64,000 bases of DNA, from the NCBI RefSeq assembly GCF_001428605.1, contig NZ_LMID01000001.1, positions 1,185,372-1,249,371 of the forward strand, written 5' to 3'. Made by a program: the position numbers and the translations under genes. Positions 9,241 through 16,901 of this stretch are shown piece by piece (the stretch's first letter is position 1; every line of letters starts with the position of its first letter). The DNA comes from Sphingomonas sp. Root720 (GTDB taxonomy: Bacteria > Pseudomonadota > Alphaproteobacteria > Sphingomonadales > Sphingomonadaceae). The notes under the pieces were generated by a model. The model was not told the DNA's origin and ran no database searches. It saw only the letters and a list, made by a program, of their open reading frames with translations.

Positions 9241-9384
9241 ATGAAGAAGATCATATTTGTCGCGACGGTGTTGCTGTTCACTGGGTCAGCCTATGCGGCT
9301 GCGCCCGAGGCAGTCTCAAAGGCGGCGGCTGCGTGCTGCGAAGCACTGGCCTGCTGCGTCGAGGGCGCTGACTGCTGCCCTTAA
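9241..9384 (+). CDS. Exported Cys-rich mini-protein
   Basis: Only 47 residues long: a textbook signal peptide (MKKIIFVATVLLFTGSAYAA), then a mature peptide of about 27 residues containing three vicinal Cys pairs, CCEALACCVEGADCC, close to its end. No family is recognised. Three CC pairs in so short a secreted peptide look like a metallothionein-like chelator of thiophilic metals or arsenite in the periplasm (inference). A factor-independent terminator follows 16 bases after the stop, so it closes a transcript that may include the gene at 8855-9205. Confidence 0.7.
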   Translation: MKKIIFVATVLLFTGSAYAAAPEAVSKAAAACCEALACCVEGADCCP

Positions 9385-9400
9385 CATCGTGAAGTAAGAG

Positions 9401-9437
9401 GAAGGGTGCTCGGTCTTCGGTCCGGGCGCCCTTCTTT
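9401..9437 (+). terminator. Rho-independent terminator
   Basis: A stem GAAGGGTGC / GCGCCCTTC with one wobble or mismatch, followed by TTTTT, lies just after the Cys-rich peptide gene. It also sits 7 bases beyond the end of the convergent acr3 gene. Confidence 0.75.
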
Positions 9438-9443
9438 TTGCCT

Positions 9444-10511
9444 TCAGGCGCTCAGACGAGCCTCATACCACGGCCGCGTGCGCTTCACGATCGACACGAC
9501 GGACAGCATCACCGGCACCTCGACGAGGACACCAACGACGGTCGCCAACGCTGCACCAGAGCCGAGGCCGAACAGGCTAATCGCAGCAGCCACGGCCAGC
9601 TCGAAAAAGTTGGACGCACCGATAAGTGCGGCCGGCGCCGCTACGCACCAGGCCACCCCGAACCGGCGGCTCAGCCAATAGGCCAATCCGGCGTTGAAAT
9701 AGACCTGGATCAGGATCGGCACCGCAATGAGCGCGATGACTAGCGGATGGGCGACAATCGCTTCGCCCTGGAATCCAAACAACAGCACGAGGGTCGTGAG
9801 AAGTGCTACGAGCGATACCGGCCCGAGCGCCGCCAGCAACCGGGACAGCGCCGCCTCGCCACCCGACGCCAATATCGCGCGCCGTATGAGCTGTGCCGCA
9901 ATCACCGGAATGACGATATAGAGCACCACCGACAGCAGCAGCGTGTCCCACGGGACCGTAACCGACGCGACGCCGAGCAGTAGAGCGACGAGAGGCGCGA
10001 AGGCGAACACCATGATGATATCGTTCAGCGCGACCTGGCTCAGTGTATAGTTCGGCTCGCCCTCGCAGAGGTTCGACCAGACGAACACCATCGCGGTGCA
10101 TGGTGCTGCGGCGAGCAGGATGAGCCCGGCGATATACGAACTGATCTCGGTCTCTGGGAGTAGCGGACGGAACAGATAGCCCAGGAAGAACGTGCCGAGC
10201 AGCGCCATCGAGAAGGGCTTCACCGCCCAGTTGATGAACAGCGTGACGCCGACGCCTTTCCAATGCTGACGGACAGATCCGAGCGCGCCGAGATCAATCT
10301 TCAGCAGCATCGGAATGATCATCAGCCAGACCAGTCCGGCGACCACGAGGTTGACGCGCGCGAGCTCGGCCGTCGCAATCGCAGCGAACAGGCCGGGCAG
10401 CACATAGCCGAGCGCGATGCCGACGACGATGCAGCCGGCGACCCACAGCGTCAGATAGCGTTCGAAGGTGCTGATGGCAGGTTTTGCCGGCGCGACCGCA
10501 GCAGCGGTCAC
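9444..10511 (-). CDS. acr3: Arsenite efflux permease, ACR3 family
   Basis: Inner-membrane As(III) exporter of 355 residues with ten predicted helices. The conserved helix-4 cysteine is present in APCTAMVFVWSNLCEGEPNYT, the family's signature stretch. It starts with GTG, overlapping the arsC stop by four bases (GTGA), so translation is coupled to the reductase that makes its substrate. It is the last gene of the ars operon. Confidence 0.93.
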   Translation of the reverse strand: MTAAAVAPAKPAISTFERYLTLWVAGCIVVGIALGYVLPGLFAAIATAELARVNLVVAGLVWLMIIPMLLKIDLGALGSVRQHWKGVGVTLFINWAVKPFSMALLGTFFLGYLFRPLLPETEISSYIAGLILLAAAPCTAMVFVWSNLCEGEPNYTLSQVALNDIIMVFAFAPLVALLLGVASVTVPWDTLLLSVVLYIVIPVIAAQLIRRAILASGGEAALSRLLAALGPVSLVALLTTLVLLFGFQGEAIVAHPLVIALIAVPILIQVYFNAGLAYWLSRRFGVAWCVAAPAALIGASNFFELAVAAAISLFGLGSGAALATVVGVLVEVPVMLSVVSIVKRTRPWYEARLSA

Positions 10512-11035
10512 GCGGCGTCGCCGCGCCGGCTGCTGGCGCCCTCGCCCTGACCAATCTCGTGGATGTGCGCCTTCACCGCCATCGCATCGAGCTTGTCGAA
10601 CGGAAGCGCCACAAACAGCTTGATGCGGTTCTCGAGATAGCGAAGCGCGGTCACGAAGGCGCGCTCGCGCTCGATATCATCGCCCACGACATGGCTCGGA
10701 TCCTCGATGCCCCAATGGGCGGTCATCGGATGACCCGGCCAGATCGGACAGGTCTCGCCGGCCGCGCTGTCGCAAACGGTGAAGATGAAATCCATGACCG
10801 GCGCACCCGGCTTCGAGAACTCTTCCCAGCTCTTCGAGCGCAGGCCTTCGGTCGGATATTCAATCCGCTCGAGCAGACCGAGCGCATCCGGGTTGATGGC
10901 GCCCTTGGGAAAGCTGCCAGCGGAGAAGCCGCGAAAACGCCCTGTGCCAAGCTTGTTCAGCGCGCTCTCGGCGAGGATCGAACGAGCGGAATTGCCCGTG
11001 CAGAGAAACAGCACGTTGAAGATGCGGTCGGTCAT
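10508..11035 (-). CDS. arsC: Arsenate reductase, low-molecular-weight phosphatase type
   Basis: A 175-residue cytosolic enzyme reducing arsenate to arsenite. The P-loop CTGNSARS (Cx5R) lies near the N terminus after NVLFL. The downstream cysteines in VCDSAAGETCP mark the thioredoxin-coupled class with its three-Cys relay. The start MTDRIFNVLFLCTGNSAR overlaps the arsR stop as ATGA; the longer open frame upstream is excluded by this. The C-terminal tail, about 30 residues longer than in the smallest homologues, is polar. Confidence 0.92.
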   Translation of the reverse strand: MTDRIFNVLFLCTGNSARSILAESALNKLGTGRFRGFSAGSFPKGAINPDALGLLERIEYPTEGLRSKSWEEFSKPGAPVMDFIFTVCDSAAGETCPIWPGHPMTAHWGIEDPSHVVGDDIERERAFVTALRYLENRIKLFVALPFDKLDAMAVKAHIHEIGQGEGASSRRGDAA

Positions 11036-11388
11036 TGAACGGCTCCGGGTTGGCAGCAGGCGGATTTGGTAAGGACATCGACGAGCGGCGCGCAGATCTC
11101 GGGCGCCCCGCCGCAGCAATCCTCCATCAGAAAGCCCAGCAGGCTGGTCATGTGGGCATAGTCGGCGGTGTAGATGATGGAGCGGCCGTCGCGGCGTGAG
11201 GCTAGCAGGCCGGCATGGCCGAGGATGGTCAGGTTGCCGGACAGGGTCTGCGGCTTATGACCGGTCGCCCGCGCGATATCGCCCGCGGCCATGCCGTCGG
11301 CACCCGCGCGAACGAGCAGGCGGAAGACGTCGAGCCGGCCGGGATGCGCCAGCGCCGAGAGTGCCGAGACTGCGGTATCCGCGTCCAT
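11032..11388 (-). CDS. arsR: ArsR-family arsenic-responsive repressor
   Basis: A 118-residue winged-helix repressor (ALAHPGRLDVFRLL; HTH around GHKPQTLSGNLTILGHAGL). The classical ELCVCDL-type arsenic site in the recognition helix is absent. Instead a C-terminal cysteine cluster (EDCCGGAPEIC, then SACC) probably binds As(III), like the C-terminal site of the Acidithiobacillus-type ArsR. The start at 11388 shares bases with the stop of arsI (TGATG). It should bind the palindrome at 11859-11900. Confidence 0.9.
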   Translation of the reverse strand: MDADTAVSALSALAHPGRLDVFRLLVRAGADGMAAGDIARATGHKPQTLSGNLTILGHAGLLASRRDGRSIIYTADYAHMTSLLGFLMEDCCGGAPEICAPLVDVLTKSACCQPGAVQ

Positions 11389-11843
11389 CAGCAACATGCC
11401 TGCTTGGGCGCGGGTGCGGCAGTAGGGCCGCAGCAAGCCGTCGCCGCCGGCTCGGGCAGGACTTCTTCCTCGCCGTAGCTGGTCGCCTCGTCGAAGGTGT
11501 AGAAGGTCTCCCAGCGGACCCCGGCCGGGTCTTGGACCCAGCACTTGTCCGACTGGGCGTAGCAGCATGTGGTCGCCTCCTGGTCGAAGGTCGCGGTACC
11601 GGCGGCCTTCAACCGGTCGGCGAGCTGGCCGAGCTCGTCGGCACTGTCGACCTGGATGCCGATATGGTCGACGCCGGTTGCCCGCGCCCGCTCGGAGATC
11701 GCGAAATTGACCTTCGGGTCGTCGAGCATCCACTTGGCATAGTCGTCCTTCACGACGACGGGTGCCGCGCCGAACAACGTCTCGTAGAACTGGATCGACT
11801 GGTGGAGATCGGGCACGCTGACGTGCAGATGCATGCGCTTCAT
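11388..11843 (-). CDS. arsI: ArsI/CadI-family vicinal-oxygen-chelate dioxygenase
   Basis: A 151-residue glyoxalase-fold protein. The iron ligands appear as His in MHLHVSVPDL, His in GVDHIGIQV and Glu in VRWETFYTF. The vicinal pair in EATTCCYAQSDKCW is the ArsI substrate site, so cleavage of the C-As bond of trivalent methylarsenicals is likely; the related CadI proteins are only cadmium-induced. The C terminus carries further CC pairs (TACCG, KQACC). It is the first gene of the operon, with an AGGAGC ribosome site. Confidence 0.85.
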   Translation of the reverse strand: MKRMHLHVSVPDLHQSIQFYETLFGAAPVVVKDDYAKWMLDDPKVNFAISERARATGVDHIGIQVDSADELGQLADRLKAAGTATFDQEATTCCYAQSDKCWVQDPAGVRWETFYTFDEATSYGEEEVLPEPAATACCGPTAAPAPKQACC

Positions 11844-11858
11844 GGAATAGCTCCTGGC

Positions 11859-11900
11859 GACTCGATGATATTACGGGTATATCCGTAATATCATCGAGTC
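11859..11900. promoter_or_regulatory. Long perfect palindrome, candidate ArsR operator
   Basis: Two perfect 18-base arms, GACTCGATGATATTACGG and its complement, flank the 6-base core gtatat. It lies 16 bases upstream of the arsI start codon and 14 bases beyond the 3' end of the ardC gene. The inner ATATTACGG...CCGTAATAT part fits an ArsR-family half-site pair; the perfect extension to 42 bases is longer than such operators need. Confidence 0.7.
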
Positions 11901-11914
11901 AATGCCCAGCCAGG

Positions 11915-12778
11915 TCAGGGCTGCTGCGCGTGCATCCAGTCGGCGGCCGCCTGCGCTTTGCTGGCGGCGGTGAAGATCGCGCGGTTGTCGTCTTTCAGAA
12001 CGCGCAGCCAGGACGCGATATAGGCGGCGTGGTCAGGGCGCGGTTCATGCGCGATGCCGAGGTCGGCGAGTAAAAATGACGCGGTCAGTTCAGCTGTCGC
12101 CTCCTCCATGGCCAGCGCATCCTTGCTGAACTTGGCGCTGAAATCGCGGTCGAGACGATGGGCGGCGCCAGTTGCGTGCGCGCATTCGTGGATGTGGACT
12201 CCGTAGAAGCCGGCGGTCTCGTGGAAGGTCGCAAAGTCCGGCATATAGATGCGGTCTTCGGGGATATGGTAATAGGCGCCGCTCGCGCCATAGCTTGTCG
12301 CGATACCGAGCGCGGCGATGAAGGCTTCGGCGCCAGCGAGCCGCTCGGCTTCGGGCAGGACGGTTCTGGCCTCGGGCGCGTAGCCATCGACCTGGTCGGC
12401 GTTGAACAGGCTGAAGGCCCGCGCGAACAGACGCTTGCGGTCATCGCTATCGTCATCATCTTCATCGCGCCCGCGCATCTCTTTCCAGAGGACGGCGATG
12501 CTCGCTTGCTGGCCCTTGCGGACCTGCGCGCCGAGCGCCTGCCACTGGCGGTATGTGCCCCAGACGCCGCTGGCATAGTCCTGGGTATAGGCGGCGGCCC
12601 AAAGCGACACGGTGTTGATGCCCCGATAGGATTTGCCGCTCGAGACATTCATTGGCCGGGTGATGGCGGCACCGCTGTGGTGCCAGGGCATTCGGCAAGT
12701 GCCGGGGCCCGCCTCTATCGCGGCGATAATCGCGGCGGTGACCCGAGCGTAGACGTCGATATGTGCGGGGGATGACAT
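11915..12778 (-). CDS. ardC: ArdC-like antirestriction/ssDNA-binding metalloprotease-fold protein
   Basis: A complete 287-residue ArdC (DUF1738 type) protein: an N-terminal ssDNA-binding domain (residues 7-130, with PWHHSG and YRGINTVSLW) and a C-terminal zincin-like domain with HECAH at 197-201. It has an acidic insertion, DEDDDDSDDR, at about 105-114. ArdC proteins travel on conjugative elements and protect incoming DNA. The start at ATG 12778 is chosen because MSSPAHIDVYARVT begins the domain. It lies 155 bases downstream of the recombinase trio on the same strand and may belong to that element. Confidence 0.88.
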   Translation of the reverse strand: MSSPAHIDVYARVTAAIIAAIEAGPGTCRMPWHHSGAAITRPMNVSSGKSYRGINTVSLWAAAYTQDYASGVWGTYRQWQALGAQVRKGQQASIAVLWKEMRGRDEDDDDSDDRKRLFARAFSLFNADQVDGYAPEARTVLPEAERLAGAEAFIAALGIATSYGASGAYYHIPEDRIYMPDFATFHETAGFYGVHIHECAHATGAAHRLDRDFSAKFSKDALAMEEATAELTASFLLADLGIAHEPRPDHAAYIASWLRVLKDDNRAIFTAASKAQAAADWMHAQQP

Positions 12779-12933
12779 GATCTGAACTCCGCTTGTCCGG
12801 CGGGGACCATCCCCGGCGGCGGAGCTCGATAGGCGCCGGGCACAGGCGCGGTTGCGCACCCGCAGGGCCGCAGCACAGCGGAGGACGGCGAAGCCGTTGC
12901 GCCAGCGCGCCGACCGGCGCAGAGCTTCCGCCC

Positions 12934-15117
12934 TCAGCCGGGGTCGGTCCCCGCCGCTACGGGGTCGATGGCATCGATCACCTTGGAAAGACGGTGGAGC
13001 TCGGTGGTCAGCGCGGTGCGCTGGATATCCGAGAGGCGGCGCTCCTTCAACAGCGTCCGGGCGTCATCCGCGGAGCGTTGCCAGGCCGGTCGGTGGCGCG
13101 CGGTGATGCAGGCGTTGGGACAGCGGGTCGGTTGGCAGAGCGCGGTCAATGGCTGCTTCGCGTCGGTATCGGTCACGCGCTTGAGGCAAAGCGCCGTCGC
13201 CGGGTCGAAGAAGCAATCGGCGAGGACACCGACATGAAGGGTGCGCGCGAGACTGGCGAGCATGACGCGCAGGCGGCCGCGATCGGCTATCATCGCGGGG
13301 AGCGGGCCAAGCTCGGCAGCGGCGGCGTCGAGGGCGCCGGCGACGCGCGGACCGGCGGGGCCTGACAGACTGGAGCCGCCGCGCCGGCGGTCGAAATAAT
13401 CGAGCAGGTCGTCGAGCTGGCCGAGCTTGCGCTGCGCCTCGACCTCCGCGCGGAATCCCGACGGGCTGCTGCCGGCATAGCCCTCGAAAGCGGCGACCGA
13501 GGCGTGCTTGTACTGGATCATGCCGGCGATGGTGCCGAACGGACGGTTGGCGATATGCCAAGCGATGGTCCGGCGGAACTGGGTCGTGGTTATCCGCCAA
13601 GGCAAACCATCGGGACCGGCAGGAATCACCGGCGCATCGGTGCTACCGAACATCATGTTGAGATGGTCCCGGAAAGCGTTGAGCTGGCGAACGACCTCGC
13701 TCGAGATATGTGTCTTCGTACCGGCCTTCAGCGACAGGACCGGCCACAGCGTGTCGGTGCCGCGCGCTTCGGCGGCTCGGGTGGATAGTCGTTCAAGGAC
13801 GGCGACGGCCTGGGCGACGGGCTCGATGGTGATCCACTCGGCCCCCTCGCCGCGCACGGCTTTGCCTTTGTAGGCGGTAGCGCGGACCCGGTGGCGGAGG
13901 ATCCGACCCTCTTCGTCCTGAACAGCTTTGAGACAGCCGCGGCGCATGGCCTGAACCTCGCAATCGCGCATGCCGGTGAGGTAGGCGCAGACGACATAGG
14001 CCGCCGCCTGCAACATGCGCTCTTCCACCGCCAGCGACTTACTGTCGAAGCGCGGCCGCCACGAACGGCCAAGCTGGGGATCATAGGAAATTGGCCTATC
14101 CATCCCGCCTATCTCGATCCCGTGTGACGCGATCGCCGCCGCGATCAGGTCGCTGCCCCCGTGCAGGAACTGAAGGTGCATATAGGGCTCGGCGAGCGCA
14201 TCGATCCCCATGTGGAGGTGGAGCAGCTGCGCGTTGACCATCGGAATGTCCGCGCCGGTGGCGGGATCGGTCCGGCCTGCGCCGTTAGGAGGCTTCGACC
14301 AGATCGGCACGCCGCGTCCTTGCCTGGCCCGGTTCGCGAGACAGCGCTCGAGGCGCCTGCGCTGCCGAAGGCGGCGCTCGGCCGCGGGCAATCCGTGCTC
14401 GGCTGCGAGCAGCCGGGCGCGGCGCGCCTCGAGCCTGTCGAGCGAGGCCCGGGCCGCGAATATGTCGTGCGCGAAATAGGTGACATAGCGCAGCGACCAG
14501 CCCAGCAGCGGCTCGATGATGTTCTCAGGGATACGTGGCGTGCGGTTCTCGCGGGCGTGCTTATAGCCCGCGACCCGCGCTGCGGACCGACCTTGCCAGG
14601 GTTCGAAGCTCAAGCCGCCGTCGGGGAAATGGTCGCGGTAGTGAAATAGATCGACGATCACCTGAAGCAGATGGCCGACGACAACGGGGCGCCGCCGAGG
14701 ATCAGACCTCAGATGTCGGGCATAGGCGTCGACAAGCGACTGATCGACCGCGCGGAGGTCGAGGAAGCCACGCTGCTCGCGCACGAAAAGGAGGAACCTT
14801 CGCGCGTGGTTGAAGGCCTGTCGAACGCTGGTCGGAGGCAGCTTCGTCCGGTAGCCAGTACGTTCAACATTGAGTCGAGCGTAGAGATAGGCCCGCATGG
14901 CGGCGCGAACATCGTCATGTTCGAGCACATCGAAATAGACGGTAATGTGGCATCGCCGGGCATTCTCGCGAAAGACAGCGGGTCTGAGATCCCAGCTCGG
15001 ATCGCCGACACGCGAAAGATGTTCGCGGGCGTATCCCGGCTTGAGTGGCGCGGTCGCCAACACCGGCCGGTCGTCGAACGCGGGTTCGACCGCTGCGACG
15101 CGTGTCGCTTCAATCAT
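12934..15117 (-). CDS. Tyrosine recombinase, third gene of a trio
   Basis: A 727-residue large phage-integrase-family protein. A SAM-like core-binding domain precedes the catalytic part, which keeps Arg in LTGMRDCEVQAMRR and the final Tyr in KHASVAAFEGYAG. The usual HxxR motif reads TQFRRT, so the histidine is missing. A Cys-rich tail (CFFDPATALCLKR and CQPTRCPNAC) resembles a zinc ribbon. The start at 15117 overlaps the preceding stop as ATGA. Large trio recombinases are known from RIT and GInt-type mobile islands; I cannot assign the exact class. Confidence 0.85.
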   Translation of the reverse strand: MIEATRVAAVEPAFDDRPVLATAPLKPGYAREHLSRVGDPSWDLRPAVFRENARRCHITVYFDVLEHDDVRAAMRAYLYARLNVERTGYRTKLPPTSVRQAFNHARRFLLFVREQRGFLDLRAVDQSLVDAYARHLRSDPRRRPVVVGHLLQVIVDLFHYRDHFPDGGLSFEPWQGRSAARVAGYKHARENRTPRIPENIIEPLLGWSLRYVTYFAHDIFAARASLDRLEARRARLLAAEHGLPAAERRLRQRRRLERCLANRARQGRGVPIWSKPPNGAGRTDPATGADIPMVNAQLLHLHMGIDALAEPYMHLQFLHGGSDLIAAAIASHGIEIGGMDRPISYDPQLGRSWRPRFDSKSLAVEERMLQAAAYVVCAYLTGMRDCEVQAMRRGCLKAVQDEEGRILRHRVRATAYKGKAVRGEGAEWITIEPVAQAVAVLERLSTRAAEARGTDTLWPVLSLKAGTKTHISSEVVRQLNAFRDHLNMMFGSTDAPVIPAGPDGLPWRITTTQFRRTIAWHIANRPFGTIAGMIQYKHASVAAFEGYAGSSPSGFRAEVEAQRKLGQLDDLLDYFDRRRGGSSLSGPAGPRVAGALDAAAAELGPLPAMIADRGRLRVMLASLARTLHVGVLADCFFDPATALCLKRVTDTDAKQPLTALCQPTRCPNACITARHRPAWQRSADDARTLLKERRLSDIQRTALTTELHRLSKVIDAIDPVAAGTDPG

Positions 15118-16901
15118 GCGCGCATCTCGGGTGGAAGATAGAGCGGCTGCTCGCCCATCTGCCGTCGCGCATCGGCAATCACGGCTTCCGGGAAGGCAGG
15201 GAGGATCTGGCCGACGATACGGACATGGACATGTCCGAACTTCGCGGTCCAATCGGGATCGGCAAGGCAGCGCCGCTGGCCCTCGACGAACGCCAGAAAG
15301 GCGAGGATAGCAGGCAGCTTGCGCGCGGTAATGACCGCGTTCGAGCAGTCGAGGCAGCCCCAGAAGGGCTGCGCACAGGGCGACCCCGTCTCGGCGAACG
15401 GGCTCCGGTAGAATCCGGCGCAGGCGGCCAGCCAGATATCTTGCTCGCCGTCGAGCAGCGGCGCGACGGCATCGGCCTCCATCAGCGGCGCGGCCGCTTC
15501 GGGTGCGGCCCGCAACGCGGCTTCCTTCTCCGGCGCTAATATCGTCGGCATCGCCGACGCAACGGCATCACGAAACGCTTCGGCGACGGTCGCTTCATGC
15601 AATGGTCGCAGCGATGGCAGGTCCGCATAATGGCGGGCCGCAATCTCGCGGCTATGGCCGACCGCGAACCGGGTCATGTGGCCCTCGGTCTTGGCATACC
15701 AAAGCGCCTTGTGGGTCTTGCGCAACCGCGAGAGCAGTAGCCTGAGCGGCTTGCCGTCGTCATCGATGATGCCGCGGCGCGCGACCCATGCGGCCAGCTG
15801 TTCGGCCGGACGGTCGATGCCCGCGCGAAGGCCGCCGCGAAAATGATATACCCATAGATTGTCGGTCGGCATGTGCTGTCGGGCCGTTGTCGTAACCTCG
15901 ATAAGGCGGCGGATCAGACCGGCCGCCGTGCCGACGCCGCCATCGCGAACCCGCATGGTCTTATGCTCCGCACCTCGCGCGCGGCGCTTGAGGTAGCGAA
16001 GCTCGATGGTGCCGCTGCCGGGGTTGCGCAGGCAATGGACGTCGAGCGCCTTCACGCACTCGGGCTCGAGACCCGTATCGAGCACGAGCAAGGCGAGCAG
16101 AGCAGGGAGATCACGTGCGAGCAGGTGGTGCCGGCCGTGGAGGTCGTCGATCAGCGTGCTGAACGGCAAGGCCCGGCGAACGCGCATGAAATACAAGCGG
16201 CGGACCTCGCGCTGGTTCGCATCGATGAAGCCCTTAGCGGCAATGACTGCTTCAACCGCTCCGCGCGCGGCGGCAATCGCCGCATCGCTGGCGTCGGTTG
16301 GGTCATCGGCGCTGAACCGCCGGGACATCGCCTCGACATCGGCTCGCGCGGCTTCGCGGATCGCTCGCGCGACGAACGGGCTATACGCATCGCGCGGCGT
16401 CGAGCGGCCTGCCGAGCGGGATGCCGTGTACCGCAGGCGGTCATGCAGGTCCCAGGTTACGGAATCGGGTCGGTCAGCCTCGACTGCGCACAACGCATTG
16501 ATGATCTTGGCAAGGACCGTGTGGCGATGGATCGGCCCCATGCCTCCTCTTTCCAGGGCCGCCTCGAAGGCGTCGATGTGCGCGGCTCGCAGGTCGCGCG
16601 GTTGGGAAACCGCGGGTGCGGCAGCCGCGAGCCACGCGAAGAAGCGCCGGTAGCCTTGAACATGCTGCTTGATGACGCTGGCGGCCGCGATCGGCCCGCC
16701 GAGTTCCGCCGACCGGCGGAGCGCACCGGCAAAGGCGATGGCGAGTGGCCGGGGTGTCAGCGTGGTCATATCGATGAGGACCACACCGCCGTGCTGCGCA
16801 TCGATGGTGAAGCGGAGACCGATGACGGGATCGGGGTCCGGAGGTGCGACCTCGGCCGCTGGGAAGATCAGCGACCGGCCCTTGCGCGGACGCGTGCTCA
16901 C
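15114..16901 (-). CDS. Tyrosine recombinase, second gene of a trio
   Basis: A 595-residue protein starting at GTG 16901, which overlaps the first recombinase's stop by four bases (GTGA); the longer frame upstream lies over that gene and is rejected. The C-terminal catalytic part is recognisable (RLRKTHKALWYAKTEG, AVGHSREIAARHYADL), but the box-I arginine is replaced (DTGLEPECVKAL). A C-terminal Cys group (GSPCAQPFWGCLDCSNA) parallels that of the third protein. It probably acts together with the two other recombinases, with degenerate catalytic residues. Confidence 0.85.
   Translation of the reverse strand: MSTRPRKGRSLIFPAAEVAPPDPDPVIGLRFTIDAQHGGVVLIDMTTLTPRPLAIAFAGALRRSAELGGPIAAASVIKQHVQGYRRFFAWLAAAAPAVSQPRDLRAAHIDAFEAALERGGMGPIHRHTVLAKIINALCAVEADRPDSVTWDLHDRLRYTASRSAGRSTPRDAYSPFVARAIREAARADVEAMSRRFSADDPTDASDAAIAAARGAVEAVIAAKGFIDANQREVRRLYFMRVRRALPFSTLIDDLHGRHHLLARDLPALLALLVLDTGLEPECVKALDVHCLRNPGSGTIELRYLKRRARGAEHKTMRVRDGGVGTAAGLIRRLIEVTTTARQHMPTDNLWVYHFRGGLRAGIDRPAEQLAAWVARRGIIDDDGKPLRLLLSRLRKTHKALWYAKTEGHMTRFAVGHSREIAARHYADLPSLRPLHEATVAEAFRDAVASAMPTILAPEKEAALRAAPEAAAPLMEADAVAPLLDGEQDIWLAACAGFYRSPFAETGSPCAQPFWGCLDCSNAVITARKLPAILAFLAFVEGQRRCLADPDWTAKFGHVHVRIVGQILPAFPEAVIADARRQMGEQPLYLPPEMRA

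Noticed and set aside
11388-11843. Naming the glyoxalase-fold gene cadI
   Set aside because: The TTCCYA site and the place in an ars operon favour ArsI; cadmium induction cannot be excluded from sequence.
11915-12778. The intact ardC as the missing 3' half of the broken ardC
   Set aside because: It has its own complete N-terminal domain and a different sequence, so it is an independent gene.
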